Part shown: positions 1 through 8,425 of the stretch, one piece after another
Numbering within the stretch: position 1 is the first letter of the stretch
How the letters are laid out: every line of letters begins with the position of its first letter
Assembly (NCBI GenBank): GCA_000720375.1
Contig: JOAA01000028.1
Location: 62,001 to 126,000, forward strand
Direction of reading: 5' to 3'
DNA length: 64,000 bases
From: Rhodococcus rhodnii
GTDB lineage: Bacteria; Actinomycetota; Actinomycetes; Mycobacteriales; Pseudonocardiaceae
Notes under the pieces: model-generated
Told to the model about the DNA's origin: nothing
Databases searched by the model: none
Seen by the model: the letters and a program-made list of their open reading frames with translations, nothing else
Program-made: the position numbers and the translations under genes

Positions 1-1332
1 GCGACGAGCTTCGGGTTCGCGTTGTCCGTCTTGGCCACGGGTGCGTTGGTTCTTCTCGCGACGAGATGGTCACGGTCGATGGCTGACCGGGGCGTGCCGC
101 GGATGCTCGCGGAGGCTGTGGCGGTACCGGCTGCTGCGCATTTGGCCACGGCACCGGTTGTCGCTGGGATGAGTGGGCAGATCAGCCTCGTGGCTGTCGG
201 CGCGAACCTGTTGGCGGCACCGGTGGTGGCTCCTGCCACCGTGCTGGGGTTGCTGGCAGCGCTTGTCGCTGGGCTGTTTCCTTGGCTTGCCGAGTTCTTC
301 GTCTGGCTCGCCGGGCCGGAGCTGTACTGGATGATCCAGGTCGGGCGGCATGCCGCCGCGATCCCCGGTGCGGCGATGGACTGGCCCGCTGGATGGTGGG
401 GAGGGTTGCTGCTGGCCGTTGTCTTAGCCGTGGGCGTCGTGTTGTTGCGGCACAGACGTTTGCGGGTGCTGATTGTTGCCGTCATTGTCGGGATTGCGGT
501 CGTGCTGGTGCCGATCCGGGTTGTCTCGCCTGGATGGCCGCCGTCCGGTTGGTCTTCGGTGGCATGCGACGTTGGCCAGGGTGATGCGATCGTGCTGGCG
601 ACAGCCGAGCCGGGGCGAGCTGTGCTGGTCGACACCGGTCCGGATCCTGGTGCCATCGCTGGGTGTTTGAACCGGCTTGGAGTGTCACGGATCCCGTTGG
701 TGATCCTCACGCACTTGCATGCCGACCATGTCGGTGGGCTGTCAGCAGTACTGGGTGAACACGCGATCGGCGCGGTCGCTGTCGGTTCGGGGAGGTTGCC
801 AGGCTGGGCGTGGCGGCAGGTGCGGTCAGAGGCGGAACGGTCGCAGGTGCCCGTTGTGTGGCTGACCGCAGGACAACGGATGGACTGGCCAGGTTTGACG
901 ATCGAGGTGCTCGGCCCGCATTACGCCGACACCAGACAGGAAGGTGAGGCAACCGGAACAGAGATCAACAATGGGTCCTTGGTGCTGCGGGCGACGACCA
1001 ACAGTGGACGGGTCCTGCTGACCGGTGACGTGGAACTGGCCGCACAGACCGACTTGCTGGACAACAGGATCGACCTGAGCGCTGATGTCCTCAAGGTTCC
1101 GCATCATGGCAGCCGGTACATCGTGCCGGAGTTCATCGACGCTGTCCGGCCACGCGTCGCGATGATCAGCGTGGGCGCGGGAAACCGTTACGGGCACCCG
1201 AATCCGATCACTTTGGGGCGACTTGTCGCCGGGGGAGTGACGGTGCTGCGCACGGACCAGGACGGTGATGTCGCCGTGGTCGGCGACTTGGCGGTCGTTC
1301 GCAGAGGTGATCCACGCGGGCCGCCGAAGTGA
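1..1332 (+). CDS. comEC: ComEC/Rec2-type DNA internalisation protein, C-terminal part (5' end outside window)
   Basis: The frame is open from base 1, so the gene is cut by the window edge; 443 residues are visible. The first ~165 residues are hydrophobic and alternate between membrane segments and short loops, as in the Competence domain that forms the inner-membrane channel for single-stranded DNA. From about residue 175 a metallo-beta-lactamase-like domain follows, with the metal-binding motif THLHADHVGG near residue 238 and later GDVE and PHHGS motifs. This domain is thought to degrade the non-transported strand. In mycobacteria comEC also sits beside holA and rpsT, which supports the call. 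It converges on the next gene across a hairpin. DNA uptake itself is not demonstrated in most actinomycetes. Confidence 0.93.
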   Translation, partial: ATSFGFALSVLATGALVLLATRWSRSMADRGVPRMLAEAVAVPAAAHLATAPVVAGMSGQISLVAVGANLLAAPVVAPATVLGLLAALVAGLFPWLAEFFVWLAGPELYWMIQVGRHAAAIPGAAMDWPAGWWGGLLLAVVLAVGVVLLRHRRLRVLIVAVIVGIAVVLVPIRVVSPGWPPSGWSSVACDVGQGDAIVLATAEPGRAVLVDTGPDPGAIAGCLNRLGVSRIPLVILTHLHADHVGGLSAVLGEHAIGAVAVGSGRLPGWAWRQVRSEAERSQVPVVWLTAGQRMDWPGLTIEVLGPHYADTRQEGEATGTEINNGSLVLRATTNSGRVLLTGDVELAAQTDLLDNRIDLSADVLKVPHHGSRYIVPEFIDAVRPRVAMISVGAGNRYGHPNPITLGRLVAGGVTVLRTDQDGDVAVVGDLAVVRRGDPRGPPK

Positions 1333-1336
1333 CGCG

Positions 1337-1361
1337 GCCAGGGCGCGACCCGCGCCCTGGC
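1337..1361. terminator. Bidirectional hairpin between convergent genes
   Basis: An 11-bp perfect stem (1337-1347 with 1351-1361) closes a 3-nt loop in the 30-bp gap between the comEC stop and the stop of the minus-strand membrane gene. Neither side has a strong U tract, which is usual for high-GC actinobacteria. Confidence 0.75.
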
Positions 1362-1362
1362 T

Positions 1363-2172
1363 TCAGGCCAACGAGCCAGATGGGATAGGAGGTGGGATGT
1401 AGGAAGGGCCGGAGTACTTCGGGTAGGTCCGTTGCTTGAAGACTGACTCGCCGCCCAGTGGGCCGCCTGGCCGCTGACTGTCGAGGTCCATCAGCCGCTG
1501 TTCTTCGGCGCGCAAAGCCTTCTTACGGCGCCGGATGACCCGCACCTGATCGAGGAAGGCCTTGCCGCCCACGATGATCGGTCCGGTCACGAAGAGTGCG
1601 ACGAACAGACCGGCAAGTCGTGCGCCCCACTCGTCACCGTGAACGCCCTCAGTGGCGAACATGCCGACGCCCATGATCCACACTGTAGTCAACTTGATGG
1701 TGGGGAGGGGACTGCGCCGCTCGAAGCGCGAGAACGCTCGCCTGGGGTTGTAGTCCGCGACGATCTGCGCGCGGACCAGCCACAGGCGGCGCAAGATCGC
1801 GTCGGGAGGCACGTCACCCGCCGGGATGTCGTCCCAGAACGACACCCGGATCGTCGGGGTCTCCGGAAGCGGATCGGGGAACTGCCGCCAGGCCTTGTGC
1901 GGTAGCCAGCCCTCGCCGGGCAGCGGGGTGTACTCACGCACGCCGAGGTGGGTGCGAATCTGCTCCTTGACCGAGGGGACAGGACCAGTGTGTTTGTAAC
2001 CGAAGAAGAGCAACGTCGGGACCACCGCGGCGCTCACGATGATCACTGGCCAGAACGGGTCGCTGGGCGAGGCGAGTTGCTCGCCCAGCAGCACACAGTT
2101 GATCAGCCCGATCACCACGGCGGAGGACTTCAGCCAGTACCCCAGTCTTTCCACGGCGAAAGGAGGTATCAC
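1363..2172 (-). CDS. Uncharacterised four-helix membrane protein
   Basis: The protein has 269 residues and starts at GTG (2172). Two membrane segments lie near the N-terminus (about residues 15-30 and 40-58). A ~100-residue charged, cytoplasm-like stretch follows, then two more segments around residues 162-200. The tail is basic and then proline-rich (KYSGPSYIPPPIPSG). I recognise no family. It lies 16 bp downstream of a small reading frame on the same strand and probably shares its transcript. Function is unknown. Confidence 0.75.
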   Translation of the reverse strand: MIPPFAVERLGYWLKSSAVVIGLINCVLLGEQLASPSDPFWPVIIVSAAVVPTLLFFGYKHTGPVPSVKEQIRTHLGVREYTPLPGEGWLPHKAWRQFPDPLPETPTIRVSFWDDIPAGDVPPDAILRRLWLVRAQIVADYNPRRAFSRFERRSPLPTIKLTTVWIMGVGMFATEGVHGDEWGARLAGLFVALFVTGPIIVGGKAFLDQVRVIRRRKKALRAEEQRLMDLDSQRPGGPLGGESVFKQRTYPKYSGPSYIPPPIPSGSLA

Positions 2173-2188
2173 AAAGGACAGTGGCCGG

Positions 2189-2377
2189 TCACCGGCCGGG
2201 ACGTTCGATCTCCTCGCGCAACACTGTGACCGATCGCTCGGCGAAGTGACGCAGTTCCGCGAGTTGTTCCAGGTCGTGCCGGGTTAGCACCTTGGACATC
2301 CGGGTGAACTGTGGCGCGTGGAGGTCAGTGGCCAACTGTGCCCGTTCGGGCACAACCGTGGCAACACGATGTGCCAT
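2189..2377 (-). CDS. Small hypothetical protein (62 aa), possible operon partner of the downstream membrane protein
   Basis: The ATG at 2377 gives 62 residues that are charged and helical in the second half (LTRHDLEQLAELRHFAERS). A longer start at 2443 is possible but adds only low-complexity Arg/Pro sequence that looks non-coding. It ends 16 bp before the membrane-protein start on the same strand. No Shine-Dalgarno is convincing, and I know of no homologue, so this is a modest-confidence gene supported mainly by position and composition. Confidence 0.42.
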   Translation of the reverse strand: MAHRVATVVPERAQLATDLHAPQFTRMSKVLTRHDLEQLAELRHFAERSVTVLREEIERPGR

Positions 2378-2446
2378 CAATGGGACTGACTGACATCGGC
2401 ATGTACGAGGCCTCCGCCGACTGATCGGCGAAGGCCTCAGCACACA

Positions 2447-3703
2447 TCAGAAGCCGAGTGCTTGGTGGACCGCGTCGGCCGACGGCGGCACGGTCGCGCG
2501 CGGGCCGACCTTGGTTTCGATGGCGTCCAGCGTCTTCAGACCGTCGCCGGTGATCAGCAGGACCGTTTCGGCCTCCGGGTCGAGCTTGCCGGTCTCGATC
2601 AGCTTCTTCGCCGTCGCCACGGTCACACCGCCCGCGGTCTCGGTGAAGATGCCCTCGGTGCGGGCCAGCAACCGGATGCCCTCGACGACTTCCTCGTCGC
2701 TGACGTCCTCGATCGCGCCGTTGGTGCGGTTGACGACATCCAACACGTACGGGCCGTCGGCGGGGGCGCCGATAGCGAGCGAGCGGGCGATGGTGTCCGG
2801 GCGCACGGGCTGGACCACGTCGCGGCCTGCCTTGTACGCGGCCGAAACCGGCGAGCATCCGGTCGCCTGCGCGCCGAAGACGCGGTACGGCGTCTCTTCG
2901 ACCAGCCCGAGCGTGCCGAGCTCACGGAAACCCTTGTCCACCTTGGTCAACTGCGCGCCGGAGGCGATCGGCACGACCACCTGCTGCGGCAGCCGCCAGC
3001 CGAGCTGCTCGGCGATCTCGAACGCCAGGGTCTTGGATCCCTCGGCGTAGTACGGCCGGACGTTGACGTTCACGAACGCCCAGTCCTCGTGCTCCGCAGC
3101 CAGTTCGGTGGCCAGGCGGTTCACGTCGTCGTAGTTGCCGTCGACGGCGATCAGCGCGCCGTCGTACACCGCGGTGGTCAGAATCTTTGCCTTCTCAAGG
3201 GAAGACGGGATCAGCACCACCGATTCCCAGCCGGCGCGGGCGGCCGCGGCGGCGGTGGCGTTGGCGAGGTTGCCGGTCGACGGGCAGGCCAGCACCCGGA
3301 AACCGAGCTGACGCGCGGCGGCCAATGCCACGGCCACGACGCGATCTTTGAAGGAGTGCGTGGGGTTTCCGGTGTCGTCCTTGACCCACAGGCTTTTCAC
3401 GCCGAGCGCGGCAGCGAGGCGATCCGCCTTCACGAGCCTGGTCAGCCCCGGCTCGGTGTTCGGGTAAGTGTCCACATCGGACGGAACCGGGAGCAGGTCG
3501 CGGTAGCGCCAGATGTTCTTGGGCCCCGCTTCGATGTCCTCTCGGCGGATGTCGCCGAACGAGTATTTGACTTCGAGCGGGCCGAAACACTCCGCACAGG
3601 CGAATTCCGGGGCCAGCGGGATCTGGTGACCGCACTCACGGCAGGACAGTGCCTGGGCAGGTCCGAGGTCGAAGGTCGTGGGCGCACCGACTGTGGTCGT
3701 CAT
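2447..3703 (-). CDS. thrC: Threonine synthase, zinc-ribbon/plant-like type
   Basis: This PLP enzyme converts O-phosphohomoserine to threonine. From the ATG at 3703 the protein has 418 residues, starting MTTTVG; an upstream in-frame ATG at 3721 would lie inside the riboswitch and is rejected. The N-terminus carries a four-cysteine zinc ribbon (C21, C24, C36, C39). The PLP lysine sits in NPTHSFKDR, and PSTGNLANA and ITGDGLKT match the phosphate/PLP-binding loops of the fold type II family. The gene stands alone rather than in a hom-thrC-thrB operon. A SAM-I riboswitch occupies its leader and ends at the Shine-Dalgarno GAGGAG, so expression should respond to S-adenosylmethionine. Confidence 0.93.
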   Translation of the reverse strand: MTTTVGAPTTFDLGPAQALSCRECGHQIPLAPEFACAECFGPLEVKYSFGDIRREDIEAGPKNIWRYRDLLPVPSDVDTYPNTEPGLTRLVKADRLAAALGVKSLWVKDDTGNPTHSFKDRVVAVALAAARQLGFRVLACPSTGNLANATAAAAARAGWESVVLIPSSLEKAKILTTAVYDGALIAVDGNYDDVNRLATELAAEHEDWAFVNVNVRPYYAEGSKTLAFEIAEQLGWRLPQQVVVPIASGAQLTKVDKGFRELGTLGLVEETPYRVFGAQATGCSPVSAAYKAGRDVVQPVRPDTIARSLAIGAPADGPYVLDVVNRTNGAIEDVSDEEVVEGIRLLARTEGIFTETAGGVTVATAKKLIETGKLDPEAETVLLITGDGLKTLDAIETKVGPRATVPPSADAVHQALGF

Positions 3704-3716
3704 CGCGAGGTATCTC

Positions 3717-3828
3717 CTCATCTTTCCGGCTTCCGCCGGTCGGAATTGGCACCGTGTGCGTCACCTGAACGGTGAACGCATGGTTGCCGGGGCTTCTTCG
3801 GGCCGATCCCTCTGCCCCTCTGGATGAG
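3717..3828 (-). promoter_or_regulatory. SAM-I (S-box) riboswitch in the thrC leader
   Basis: Read on the minus strand, the leader matches the S-box consensus in order. It has a P1 5' strand CTCATC (3828-3823), the core CAGAGGGGCAGAGGGA, GGCCCGAAGAAGCCCC GGCAACC, a P3 hairpin (GCGTTCACC...GGTGACGC), GGTGCCAATTCC, a P4 hairpin (CCGGCGGAAGCCGG), AAAGATGAG, and the P1 3' strand GATGAG (3722-3717). The last G of P1 is the first G of the GAGGAG Shine-Dalgarno (3717-3712) of thrC. There is no separate terminator, which suggests translational control by P1 formation on SAM binding. Confidence 0.93.
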
Positions 3829-3938
3829 CAATATTCAGTTGTGGGCGTTTCTGCGGGACACGTTACGGCACGGCGGTTACTCAATGCCACCCAAGGCGCC
3901 CACCATCCGGGAGGGCGAGGCGTGGCAGGATGCGGGGT

Positions 3939-4919
3939 GTGAACGCCCCGGCCGTGACGCCCGAGCCGCTGCAACTGGTGGTGGGCGAGGAAGAGCTACT
4001 GGTAGACCGCGCGGTCCGGGCCGCGCTGGAAGCCGCCCGGCTGGCCGACCCGACGGCGGATCTGACCAGGGTCCGGGTGGCTGAACTCACAATTCCGCAG
4101 TTGACCGAGCTGGTCAGCCCGTCACTGTTCGCCGAGGCGCGGGTGGTCGTGCTGGAAGCGGCGCACGAGGCGACCCAGGAGATCGCCGACGCGGTCATCG
4201 CCTACGGCAAGAACCCCGCCGAGGGCGTCGTGCTCGTGGTCCTGCATTCAGGCGGCGGACGCAGCAAGGTCGCGAAGGCGTTGCCCGCGGCGTTGAAGAA
4301 GGCGGGCGCCAAGGTGGTCGAGTGCCCGAAGATGACCAAGGCTTCGGAGCGCGAGGAGTTCGTCCGGCACGAGATCCGCGTGGCGGGAGGCAAAACCGAC
4401 GCGGCCGCGGTCGCCGCCCTGATCGAAACCGTCGGCTCAGATCTGCGCGAGCTCGCATCGGCAGCCGCACAGTTGGTCGCCGACACCGACGGCAAGGTCG
4501 ACGAGACGGCTGTTCGTCGCTACCACAACGGCCGCGCCGAGGTGAACGGTTTCGCCGTCGCCGAGAAGGCGGTCGTCGGCGACCTACCCGGCGCCCTCGA
4601 AGCGCTCCGCTGGGCGATGCAACTCGGCGTCCCCCACGTGCTCGTCGCCGACGCCCTCTACGACGCGGTCCGAACCGTCGCGCGCATCGCGCCACTTGGC
4701 CGGGTCGACCCGTTCAAAATGGCCGGTGAGCTGGGCATGCCGCCCTGGAAGATCAGGAAGGCGATGGGGCAGACCCGCGGCTGGCACCCAGCGGGACTGG
4801 CGGACGCGATGCAGATCGTCGCCCAGCTCAACGCGGACGTGAAGGGTGCGGCGGCGGACGCCGGCTACGCACTGGAACACGCGATCATCAAGATCGCCCG
4901 CGCCCACCGCCGCGCCTGA
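3939..4919 (+). CDS. holA: DNA polymerase III subunit delta
   Basis: This is the clamp-loader delta subunit, which opens the beta sliding clamp in the replisome. The GTG at 3939 gives 326 residues. It has AGGA 8 nt upstream, whereas the in-frame ATG at 3930 overlaps that Shine-Dalgarno. The N-terminal region (LVVGEEELLVDRAV, then LTIPQLTELVSPSLFAEARVVVLE) and the C-terminal LADAMQIVAQLNADVKG helix are typical of the family. The neighbours comEC and rpsT reproduce the mycobacterial arrangement. It runs divergently from thrC, so both promoters lie in about 3829-3925. Confidence 0.9.
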   Translation: MNAPAVTPEPLQLVVGEEELLVDRAVRAALEAARLADPTADLTRVRVAELTIPQLTELVSPSLFAEARVVVLEAAHEATQEIADAVIAYGKNPAEGVVLVVLHSGGGRSKVAKALPAALKKAGAKVVECPKMTKASEREEFVRHEIRVAGGKTDAAAVAALIETVGSDLRELASAAAQLVADTDGKVDETAVRRYHNGRAEVNGFAVAEKAVVGDLPGALEALRWAMQLGVPHVLVADALYDAVRTVARIAPLGRVDPFKMAGELGMPPWKIRKAMGQTRGWHPAGLADAMQIVAQLNADVKGAAADAGYALEHAIIKIARAHRRA

Positions 4920-5325
4920 CCCATCACAGGCCGGAAGAACATTCAGGGGCACAAGCGACCCCGGGGGTTGGCGACGGATGAGTGTGCACTTGATGCCACA
5001 ATTCTCCGGCGGCACCGCCGCGCCAGGAAACCCTGGCTGGCGCACGGGCATAGACCTCGCCCGGCGAGCGTACGGCACACCACCGACACAAATCCGCGCC
5101 CGAAATGAGCACCCCCCGATGACCCAAAGTACTGGGAGGGTCTGACAGAAATCGCAAGGTCCGGGCGGGAAATGACGGTGCCTGTGGACAGATTGGCGTT
5201 GGGGCGGGGTGTGGGACGGGATCCGCATCGCCATCGTCCGGGCTACCGGGTGGGAGCACTTGGATCGGGATGTGCCAGGGGACGGCGCCGCTCAGAGCTG
5301 CCGGGCTGCCCGGGTACGACATGCG
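4920..5325. other. Intergenic region between convergent holA and rpsT, no gene supported
   Basis: About 400 bp separate the holA stop from the rpsT terminator. A minus-strand frame (4924-5322) is open but rich in Pro, Ser and Cys, lacks a Shine-Dalgarno and resembles no family I know. I see no tRNA, no conserved RNA and no clear repeat here. Confidence 0.5.
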
Positions 5326-5360
5326 AAAGGGGCCCGCACCTGCACGGTGCGGGCCCCTTT
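5326..5360 (-). terminator. Intrinsic terminator of rpsT
   Basis: A perfect 15-bp stem (5326-5340 with 5346-5360) closes a 5-nt loop 10 bp after the rpsT stop. The stem is A3/G-C rich and ends in T3 on either strand, so it could also stop transcripts arriving from holA. Confidence 0.9.
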
Positions 5361-5370
5361 GAGGCGCTTG

Positions 5371-5631
5371 TCAGAGGCTGTTCGCGCGCTTGGCCATCGC
5401 CGACTTGCGGTTGGCGGCCTGGTTGGCGTGGATGACGCCCTTGCCCGCGGCCTTGTCCAGCTGGCGGCTGGCGACCTGCAGCAGCTCGATGGCCTTGTCC
5501 TTGTCGCCGGCGTCGGCGGCCTCGCGGAACTTCCGGATCGCCGTCTTCACCGAGGACTTCACGGACTTGTTGCGCAGGCGAGCGGCTTCGTTCGTCTTGA
5601 TGCGCTTGATCTGGGACTTGATGTTGGCCAC
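5371..5631 (-). CDS. rpsT: 30S ribosomal protein S20
   Basis: This small basic protein binds 16S rRNA early in 30S assembly. GTG at 5631 gives 86 residues starting [10 protein letters not shown] and ending [10 protein letters not shown], the canonical S20 ends. AGGAG lies 7 nt upstream, which fixes the start; the frame extends upstream to 5775 without coding character. It is monocistronic: a strong terminator follows directly and the upstream neighbour is divergent. Confidence 0.98.
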   Translation of the reverse strand: MANIKSQIKRIKTNEAARLRNKSVKSSVKTAIRKFREAADAGDKDKAIELLQVASRQLDKAAGKGVIHANQAANRKSAMAKRANSL

Positions 5632-5828
5632 GCTTGTGCTCCTCAGTATCGCTATCCGGATTGCCGTACCGCGAGTTGTCGGCCCCGCACAGCGCGCGGG
5701 TTTCCTCCAGGGCGGAATGCCACACGGCACGACCCGAACAGGGTAACAACCCGTCACCACTCTCGACGAATCCACCCCCTGGGAAAACCGGTAACACCGT
5801 CTCCGCGGCTTGTACCAGGGTGAACACC

Positions 5829-6671
5829 GTGGATCTTGTCGCTGTGGGGCTTGTGCTGTTCGCCGCCGTCGCGCATGCGGGGTGGAATTTCTCCGCGAAA
5901 CGTGCGGGGACGGGTGGCGCGCTGTTCGTGTGGCTCTACCAGTGCGCGTCGGCCGTTATTTGCCTGCCGATCGCGGTCATCGCTCTGCTTGGGGAGCGGC
6001 CACAGTGGAGCTGGTTGCTCGCGTCTGGTGTCAGCGCTGTCTTGCATGTCGCGTACGGGCTTGCGTTGCAGAAGGGGTACGCGGCGGGCGATATGTCGGT
6101 TGTGTACCCGGTGGCGCGGGGGAGCGGTCCGTTGCTGTCCGTGGTCGCGGCTGTGGCGTTCCTCGGTGAGCGGCCGGGGCATTGGGCGCTTGTGGGTGCT
6201 GCGTTGGTTGTGGCGGGTGTGTTTGTGGTCGGGCTCGGCAAGAAGTGGGTGTCGATTGGGCCGAGTTTGTTCTACGGCGGGCTGACCGGTGTGACTATCG
6301 CCTGCTACACGCTGTGGGATGCGTTGTCCGTCCAGACCGTTCCGCCGTTGATCTACTCCTGCACGACGACGTTGATTCAGAGCGTGATTCTGGCGCCCCA
6401 CGCCGCGAGAAACCGTGGTCGCATCGCGTCGTTGTGGCGGGAGCACAAGGTCGATGTGCTCGTCATCGGTGTCTTGTCGCCTGCTGCTTACATCGCTGTT
6501 CTTTATGCGATGCGGATCGCGCCCGTCAGCATGGTCGCGCCCGCGCGGGAGCTGTCGATTGTGTTCGGCAGCCTGATCGCGTGGCGTTGGTTGCGTGAGC
6601 CGAATCCCGTTCAGCGGCTCGCCGGTGCGTTCGTTGTCCTCGCTGGGGTTGCCTTGATCGCTGTCTCGTGA
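5829..6671 (+). CDS. EamA/DMT-family transporter
   Basis: The protein has 280 residues with about ten hydrophobic helices in two homologous halves, as in drug/metabolite transporters of the EamA type. Typical motifs include [15 protein letters not shown] in helix 1, [20 protein letters not shown], and the second-half counterpart [16 protein letters not shown]. The GTG at 5829 has AGGG 8 nt upstream; GTG at 5820 is the alternative. Substrate is unknown. It diverges from rpsT. Confidence 0.88.
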   Translation: MDLVAVGLVLFAAVAHAGWNFSAKRAGTGGALFVWLYQCASAVICLPIAVIALLGERPQWSWLLASGVSAVLHVAYGLALQKGYAAGDMSVVYPVARGSGPLLSVVAAVAFLGERPGHWALVGAALVVAGVFVVGLGKKWVSIGPSLFYGGLTGVTIACYTLWDALSVQTVPPLIYSCTTTLIQSVILAPHAARNRGRIASLWREHKVDVLVIGVLSPAAYIAVLYAMRIAPVSMVAPARELSIVFGSLIAWRWLREPNPVQRLAGAFVVLAGVALIAVS

Positions 6672-6763
6672 CGTTCATCGGAGGTTTCCGGAACGTAACA
6701 GCGCGGGACATTGGCCGGACAGAGTAGTGCGCGATGGCATTTCACTGGGTGAAGATGTCGACC

Positions 6764-8410
6764 ATGAGCCGTCGCACAACCACATCACGGGCCAAGACCG
6801 ACCCGTCGACCAATGGGCACGCACCAGGCGCGCTGTTCGACGGCTACCTCGACCCGGGCCGTCCGCACGCGGGCGCGTACGACGAGATGTTCGCCGAGGA
6901 GACCACGATCCGGTCGGCCTATCGCACCCTGTACGACTCGCTGGCCCCCTCCGAGGTCTCCGATCTCGCCGCCCGGGCCGAGGCGCTCGGCCGCGCGTTC
7001 GTCGACCAGGGCATCACGTTCTCGCTGTCCGGTCAGGAGCGCCCCTTCCCGCTGGACCTCATTCCCCGCGTGATCACCGCGTCCGAGTGGTCCAAGTTGG
7101 AACGCGGCATCGTGCAGCGGGTTCGGGCGCTGGAGATGTTCCTCGCGGACATCTACGGCGACGCGCAGATCGTCCGGGACGGCGTGCTGCCACGCAGGCT
7201 GATCACCTCGTGCGCGCATTTCCACCGTGAAGCCGCCGGGATCTCGCCACCCAACGGCGTGCGCATCCACGTCGCCGGAATCGACCTTGTCCGGGATGAG
7301 CAAGGCGTGTTCCGCGTTCTTGAGGACAACCTGCGGTGCCCGTCCGGGGTGTCCTACGTGATGGAGAACCGCCGCACGATGGCGCGTGTGTTCCCGGACC
7401 TGTTCGCGCGACATCGCGTGCGCGCGGTCGGCGACTACGCGGGACATCTGCTGAGGGCGCTCAGGGCCTCGGCGGCGCCCAACGTGGCGGATCCCAACGT
7501 CGTCGTGCTCACGCCAGGTGTGCACAACTCGGCGTACTTCGAGCATTCGTTGCTGGCACGGCAAATGGGCGTCGAGCTCGTCGAGGGACGGGACCTGTTC
7601 TGCCGTGACAACACCGTCTACATCCGCACCACCGAGGGCGAACGCCAGGTCGACGTCATCTACCGGCGCATCGATGACGACTTCCTCGACCCGGTGCAGT
7701 TCCTGCCGGACTCCGTGCTCGGCGTCGCGGGCCTGGTGAACGCCGCCCGCGCGGGCAACGTCGTGATCGCCAACGCGGTCGGCAACGGTGTCGCCGACGA
7801 CAAACTCGTGTACACGTACCTGCCGGAGATCGTGCAGTACTACCTCAACGAGAAACCGTTGCTGCCCAACGTGGACACGTTCCGGTGCTGGCTGCCCGAA
7901 GAGCGCGAACACGTGCTGGCCAACCTGGACCAGCTGGTGATCAAGCCGGTCGAGGGCTCCGGCGGATACGGCATCGTGTTCGGCGCCGAAGCCACCGGGC
8001 CGGAGCTCAACCGGTTGCGCCGCAAGATCAAGGGCAACCCGCGGGGCTGGATCGCGCAGCCCGTCGTGCAGCTGTCGACCGTGCCGACCAAGATCGGCGA
8101 CAAGCTGGCGCCCCGGCACGTCGACCTGCGGCCGTTCGCGGTCAACGACGGCAACTTCATCTTCGTCCTGCCCGGCGGGCTGACCAGGGTCGCGCTGCCG
8201 GAAGGCAGCCTGATCGTCAACTCGTCGCAGGGCGGCGGCTCCAAGGACACCTGGGTACTGGCTCCTCGCTCGTCCACTGTGGAACGCGAGCTTGCCGAGC
8301 CGGGGCTGGCCGAGATGGCCGGGATGAACTCCACCGCCGTCGACCAGGGCCCGGAGCTGTCCAGCAACCAGCAGCAGCAACAACAGCAGCAACAGTCCCA
8401 GAAACAGTGA
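6764..8410 (+). CDS. Circularly permuted ATP-grasp protein (DUF404/DUF407)
   Basis: The protein has 549 residues from ATG 6764, which GGTGAAG precedes by 9 nt; in-frame ATGs at 6734 and 6755 have poor spacing. Family landmarks are GITFSLSGQERPFPLDLIPR, GVRIHVAGIDLVR, LEDNLRCPSGVSYVMENR, VIYRRIDDDFLDP, LVIKPVEGSGGYG and WIAQPVV. They match the circularly permuted ATP-grasp type 2 family (Rv2411c-like). ATP-grasp enzymes form amide bonds through acyl phosphates; this family is predicted to make or attach a peptide. The C-terminus ends in a polyglutamine tract. It is the first gene of a three-gene operon with an alpha-E and a transglutaminase-like protein; the acceptor is unknown. Confidence 0.92.
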   Translation: MSRRTTTSRAKTDPSTNGHAPGALFDGYLDPGRPHAGAYDEMFAEETTIRSAYRTLYDSLAPSEVSDLAARAEALGRAFVDQGITFSLSGQERPFPLDLIPRVITASEWSKLERGIVQRVRALEMFLADIYGDAQIVRDGVLPRRLITSCAHFHREAAGISPPNGVRIHVAGIDLVRDEQGVFRVLEDNLRCPSGVSYVMENRRTMARVFPDLFARHRVRAVGDYAGHLLRALRASAAPNVADPNVVVLTPGVHNSAYFEHSLLARQMGVELVEGRDLFCRDNTVYIRTTEGERQVDVIYRRIDDDFLDPVQFLPDSVLGVAGLVNAARAGNVVIANAVGNGVADDKLVYTYLPEIVQYYLNEKPLLPNVDTFRCWLPEEREHVLANLDQLVIKPVEGSGGYGIVFGAEATGPELNRLRRKIKGNPRGWIAQPVVQLSTVPTKIGDKLAPRHVDLRPFAVNDGNFIFVLPGGLTRVALPEGSLIVNSSQGGGSKDTWVLAPRSSTVERELAEPGLAEMAGMNSTAVDQGPELSSNQQQQQQQQQSQKQ

Positions 8411-8425
8411 CAGGCAGGAGGCACG

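Noticed and set aside
4924..5322. 132-codon minus-strand frame between holA and rpsT
   Set aside because: Proline- and Ser-rich composition, no Shine-Dalgarno, no recognisable family, and it would run out of the rpsT terminator.
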